Origin: Stentor coeruleus
Lineage: Eukaryota > Ciliophora > Heterotrichea > Heterotrichida > Stentoridae
Reading direction: 5' to 3'
DNA length: 22,026 nucleotides
Assembly: GCA_001970955.1 (NCBI GenBank)
Contig: MPUH01001175.1
Span: 1 to 22,026, forward strand
Shown here: one piece after another, positions 19,134 through 22,026 of the stretch
Layout: every line of letters begins with the position of its first letter
Position numbering within the stretch: position 1 is the stretch's first letter
Notes under the pieces: model-generated
The model's input: only the letters and a program-made list of their open reading frames with translations
Databases searched by the model: none
Told to the model about the DNA's origin: nothing
Program-made: the position numbers and the translations under genes

Positions 19134-19333
19134 AATTTATAACTTTTTATATAAAAAATACCACAACAACTTATCTAATTGATAAAAAACCTAGAATCCA
19201 ATAAAACCTTAAATCATATTAAAATTCCTAATATCTTCTCTATATAAAATCTTCCTTTTATAAAAAAATTTACTAATCCCAATCTTACTAATCTCTATCC
19301 TATGTAAATTCTTCTTCATCTTCTAAAATAATA
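19134..19333. promoter_or_regulatory. Short divergent intergenic region
   Basis: Only 200 nt separate the start codons of the small basic protein (-) and RIOK1 (+), so both promoters must lie here or within the genes. The sequence is A/T/C-rich with almost no G on the + strand. TATATAAAA sits near the left start and TATATAAAAT near 19241. No specific binding site can be named. Confidence 0.4.
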
Positions 19334-20626
19334 ATGTCGAGTTCTGACGATATTGAGGACCTTGCCTATGAATACGATTTCACCTCACTCAAAGGGACAA
19401 AATATCAAGAACTCGAGCAAAAGTTCTCAACAAAAATAAACGACTCATTCATCCGTTTGCCAACTCTTGCCAACAGCACAATTTCAAAAATCAAAGAAAT
19501 CGAGAAAAAAAACGATGAAAATCGTATCAGATTCAAAGACAAAGGGGACAGAGCAACAGTCGAACTAGTCTTAGACCGTCGTACCCGTATAGTTCTTTTT
19601 AAACTCATAAACTCCGAAAAAATTTCTGAGATTTTTGGTTGTGTCTCAGCAGGAAAAGAAGCAAATGTTTATTATGCAATAAATACTTCACAACAAGAAT
19701 TTGCAATTAAAATCTATAAAACTTCGATTTTAGTGTTTAAAGATAGACATCGTTATGTTGAAGGGGAATTTAGATTTAGACATGGATATTCAAGACATAA
19801 TCCAAGGCAAATGGTTGCTATGTGGGCTGAAAAGGAAATGAGGAATTTGAAAAGATTACAAGTTGCTGGGATACCGTGTCCTGAACCTTTGTTTGTTAAA
19901 CAGAATGTTTTGTTGATGAGTTTTATTGGTAGAGATGCTAAAGCTGCTCCAAGGTTGAAGGATGTTGGTTTTGGTGGAAGAGTTGAAGAGTTTTATAGGC
20001 AGACTGTGGATTTGATGAGGGATATGTATCATAAATGTAAGTTGGTACATGCAGATTTTAGTGAGTATAATTTGTTGTATTTTGATGATAGGGTTTATGT
20101 TATTGATGTTTCGCAGTCGGTGGAACATGATCATCCTCAAGCTTTGTATTTTCTTAGAAGAGACTGTTCTAACATCAACGACTTTTATAAGAAAAACGGG
20201 GCAGGAGTGTTAACAGTCCAAGGGATTTTCAACTACATCACTGACATAACCGAGTCATCAGATGAAATCCGCTGGGAAAAAGCAAAATCAACCGAAGAAA
20301 TATCTGACGCTGTATTCAAAGAAATCTACATTCCAAGAACACTACAAGAACTCCAAGAAACCGGACAAGACGAATCGATCTTCGGCAAACTAACTGGAGT
20401 CAGTCAAAAAAAGCATCCAAAAAGCGAAGAAGACCAAAGCCTTAGCGAATCAGATGAACAGCCAAACACCCAGGACAAAGAGCAAAAAAAGCATGGTGAC
20501 ATAATCTATGAAGGACTAACCAAACAAGAACGTAAGGCAAAAGTCAAAGAAGACAAGCGTGAAAAACGTAAAAACAAAATCCCGAAACACGTCAAAAAGC
20601 AGAAAATGAAAAAAACAAAGCATTAA
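19334..20626 (+). CDS. RIOK1: RIO1-family atypical protein kinase/ATPase (RIOK1)
   Basis: The protein has 430 residues and ends in TAA. The region KDKGDRATVELVLDRRTRIVLFKL (about 68-91) is diagnostic of RIO1, as is the nucleotide loop SAGKEANVYYA (105-115). Lys126 lies in AIKIYK. The block YVEGEFRFRHGY...NPRQMVAMWAEKEMRNLKRL follows. The catalytic loop is HADFSEYN (239-246, with Asp241 and Asn246), and the metal-binding Asp258 lies in IDVSQSVEHDHP. The tail from about 345 is charged and ends in a Lys/Arg-rich stretch, as in RIO1 of other eukaryotes. RIO1 drives late 40S ribosome maturation and release of assembly factors. All catalytic residues are present. Codon choice changes abruptly near 20155: G-ending and T-ending codons (TTG, GTG) before, C-ending and A-ending codons after. 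The arrestin-like gene follows after only 31 nt. Confidence 0.95.
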   Translation: MSSSDDIEDLAYEYDFTSLKGTKYQELEQKFSTKINDSFIRLPTLANSTISKIKEIEKKNDENRIRFKDKGDRATVELVLDRRTRIVLFKLINSEKISEIFGCVSAGKEANVYYAINTSQQEFAIKIYKTSILVFKDRHRYVEGEFRFRHGYSRHNPRQMVAMWAEKEMRNLKRLQVAGIPCPEPLFVKQNVLLMSFIGRDAKAAPRLKDVGFGGRVEEFYRQTVDLMRDMYHKCKLVHADFSEYNLLYFDDRVYVIDVSQSVEHDHPQALYFLRRDCSNINDFYKKNGAGVLTVQGIFNYITDITESSDEIRWEKAKSTEEISDAVFKEIYIPRTLQELQETGQDESIFGKLTGVSQKKHPKSEEDQSLSESDEQPNTQDKEQKKHGDIIYEGLTKQERKAKVKEDKREKRKNKIPKHVKKQKMKKTKH

Positions 20627-20657
20627 AATAGTTGATAAATATAACCTAGGCTACAAA

Positions 20658-21752
20658 ATGGACTTAGAAAACCAACGAAGTGCATCATTATCCAAAAACT
20701 CAGAATGGCTCGAAATATCCATGGACTCTTTATGTTGTGTAGCTGGAGAAAGACTCTCTGGAGAAATTTTGCTTCACTTAGCCAACAACACAAGAAACTT
20801 GTCGATTATTCTCAAATCCCGAGGTATTGAGCACGTAAAAGTTCAAGAACCAAATGGGATTTTACATGAACATACAAGTAATATATACACTTTAAATACA
20901 ACAATATCAGAATTTGTTGAACTAGGTAAAGTACAAAGCATTTGGCCTTTTACATTTAAACTCCCTTTATTTTCCCCAGCATCATTTAACTTTACTGATA
21001 CGGATAATCAAGGAAATTCAATTAAATGTCAGGTTTGTTATGAGATTGAAGCTATACTTTGTAGTGAAACTGATGATGTGATTAAGTGTAAGAAAAAATT
21101 TTTTGTTTTGAATAGAAATACGAGAAAAGTACTTAATGGAGAGATTAGTGAAGAAACACCTTTAAGTTGTTGTTGGTGTTGTACGCAAGGTATGTCGAAA
21201 ATATCGCTTGGGTATATAGATTTAGAGCATATGTCTTGTGGAGCAACAAAGAATTATAGAATTGATGTACAATCACAACTTAATAGAAAACTAGAAAGTC
21301 TTATGGGGCAAGTTATGTTTAAGTTATATGTGCAAATACCTAATGGGAAAATTTTTGAGTTTATGAAAGTACTTTCAAGAACTGTCCCTCAGTTGAATGC
21401 GATATTTGATGGTAATGCTGATAGAAACAGTTTGACATTAGAATTTGAAGTTGATTTGTCACAAGCGAATTTTGGAGAAAATCCTTGTAGTAATGATTGT
21501 GCGTTATTTGGAGCTGAGTATTACCTTCAGTTTTATGCCACATATGATGTTGGGTGTAGATCAAAAAGAGCATTTTCCGAAATGGAACTTCATATAAATC
21601 CTGTAGCCCCAGTTAAAGAGGCTTTGAAACTTCCTGGCCGTTGGGATCCAAAAGAAAACCTTATTTCTAATTTGATATTAGAAGCTAGTAATGGGATTCC
21701 ATACCCTCAAGGTACAGTGCTTAGTAATAGGAATCGTATTAACAATAACTAA
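20658..21752 (+). CDS. Arrestin-fold (ARRDC-like) protein
   Basis: The protein has 364 residues and ends in TAA. The N-terminal half fits an arrestin N domain: LEISMDSLCCVAGERLSGEILLHL (about 18-41), then SIILKSRGIEHV, IWPFTFKLPLFSPASF and KCQVCYEIEAIL. The C-terminal half has the second beta-sandwich pattern (GYIDLEHMSCGATKNYRIDVQ, then FKLYVQIPN). Between the lobes lies a Cys-rich insert, CCWCC (171-175), of unknown role; palmitoylation or metal binding is possible but unproven. Arrestin-like proteins act as adaptors linking membrane proteins to ubiquitin ligases or coats. I see no C-terminal PPxY motif, so a classic ARRDC/NEDD4 link is not supported. A VPS26-type retromer subunit is a less likely alternative. 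The start lies 31 nt after the RIOK1 stop, so its promoter must be very short or overlap the RIOK1 end. Confidence 0.75.
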   Translation: MDLENQRSASLSKNSEWLEISMDSLCCVAGERLSGEILLHLANNTRNLSIILKSRGIEHVKVQEPNGILHEHTSNIYTLNTTISEFVELGKVQSIWPFTFKLPLFSPASFNFTDTDNQGNSIKCQVCYEIEAILCSETDDVIKCKKKFFVLNRNTRKVLNGEISEETPLSCCWCCTQGMSKISLGYIDLEHMSCGATKNYRIDVQSQLNRKLESLMGQVMFKLYVQIPNGKIFEFMKVLSRTVPQLNAIFDGNADRNSLTLEFEVDLSQANFGENPCSNDCALFGAEYYLQFYATYDVGCRSKRAFSEMELHINPVAPVKEALKLPGRWDPKENLISNLILEASNGIPYPQGTVLSNRNRINNN

Positions 21753-21833
21753 ACTTACAGGTAATACTTTATATAAAAATATGTTTGAGTTTAAATTCTT
21801 ATTTTTTATAAGCAATTTGAATTTATTTAAATA
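21753..21833. other. Short 3' flank of the arrestin-like gene
   Basis: AT-rich sequence without a gene, running up to a TA dinucleotide (21832-21833) that immediately precedes the putative transposon end. Confidence 0.5.
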
Positions 21834-22026
21834 CAGTGGGACCTCTCAAGTTAAACACTCTAAAGTTGCACACTTAGCTAAGTTGCACACTTTTGAGAAA
21901 ATTACGAAAAAACCTTAAATTTTCCAATATCTTAAACCTGAAATCTTATACACCTTTACCTTTGTACATGCACATCATTTTGGGTGAATTTTCTAATTTA
22001 ATATAACGGGAAAACGTAAGATTGTT
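21834..22026. mobile_element. Putative terminal end of a pogo/Tigger-type (Tc1/mariner superfamily) DNA element, cut by window edge
   Basis: The sequence after TA begins CAGTGGGACCTCTCAAG. It resembles the CAGTgGaACCTC start of many pogo/Tigger terminal repeats, including their insertion at TA. It is followed by subterminal direct repeats: AAGTTGCACACTT occurs at 21863-21875 and again at 21880-21892 (period 17), preceded by a diverged copy AAGTTAAACAC at 21848-21858, then A-rich GAGAAAATTACGAAAAAA. This architecture matches such elements. The transposase and opposite end are not in the window, so it may be a full element, a MITE or a relic. Based on remembered family patterns, not a search. 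Confidence 0.45.
21863..21892 (+). repeat. Two direct 13-mers in the putative transposon end
   Basis: AAGTTGCACACTT occurs twice, at 21863-21875 and 21880-21892, separated by AGCT. Such subterminal repeats often bind transposase in DNA transposons; here that is inference. Confidence 0.7.

Noticed and set aside
628..21752. Blepharisma-type code (TGA = Trp)
   Set aside because: All 43 Trp codons in intact genes are TGG; a reassigned AT-rich genome should show many TGA codons within genes.
21691..21918. 75-codon frame on + spanning the end of the arrestin-like gene
   Set aside because: Overlaps the arrestin-like coding end out of frame and runs into the putative transposon terminus; no domain.
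1..22026. tRNA, rRNA, CRISPR array or telomere repeats
   Set aside because: No B-box-like motif with a foldable cloverleaf, no regular spaced repeat array and no terminal telomere-like repeat run was found by eye.

Overview
This window looks like macronuclear DNA of a heterotrich ciliate, most likely Stentor coeruleus. It is AT-rich and gene-dense, with short intergenic gaps (8 to 126 nt in the compact stretches). Two genes are each interrupted by a single 15-nt intron (GTAAA...ATAG), a size known from Stentor and its relatives. All 43 tryptophans in the intact genes are encoded by TGG, and genes stop at TAA or TAG. This argues for the standard code and against the TGA=Trp code of Blepharisma. 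Family assignments below come from reading motifs by eye; no database search was run.

Layout. 628-2466 (-): WD40 propeller protein with an N-terminal zinc-binding head. 3770-5110 (+): DYRK-type kinase. 6347-7426 (-): orphan protein of 359 residues, followed at 8247-9314 (-) by a broken tandem paralogue. 9929-10756 (-): two-exon SEC14/CRAL-TRIO lipid-binding protein. 11354-12547 (+): two-exon CLUAP1/IFT38 ciliary gene. 12598-13857 (+): otubain-like deubiquitinase with a repetitive Pro/Asn/Gln-rich head. 13984-14973 (+): LITAF-domain protein. 15029-15340 (-): NDUFA2 subunit of respiratory complex I. 15387-16199 (-): SIAH-type RING E3 ligase. 17479-18009 (-): centrin-like EF-hand protein. 18762-19133 (-): small basic protein of unknown function. 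19334-20626 (+): RIO1 kinase. 20658-21752 (+): arrestin-fold protein. From 21834 to the window edge there is what looks like one terminal end of a pogo/Tigger-type DNA transposon.

The genes do not form one pathway. They are separately transcribed eukaryotic genes for cilia and basal bodies (CLUAP1, centrin), ubiquitin biology (otubain, SIAH), respiration (NDUFA2), ribosome maturation (RIOK1), signalling (DYRK, arrestin-like, WD40) and membrane traffic or lipid transfer (SEC14, LITAF).

The most striking non-genic signal is a sawtooth in GC skew. Most long spacers are strongly G-rich in their left half and strongly C-rich in their right half on the + strand, whichever way the flanking genes point. 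The pattern continues into coding sequence as blocks of changed codon choice. Other points of interest are the decayed tandem paralogue, two near-identical 15-nt introns, TATAA motifs almost touching many start codons, and the partial transposon end.
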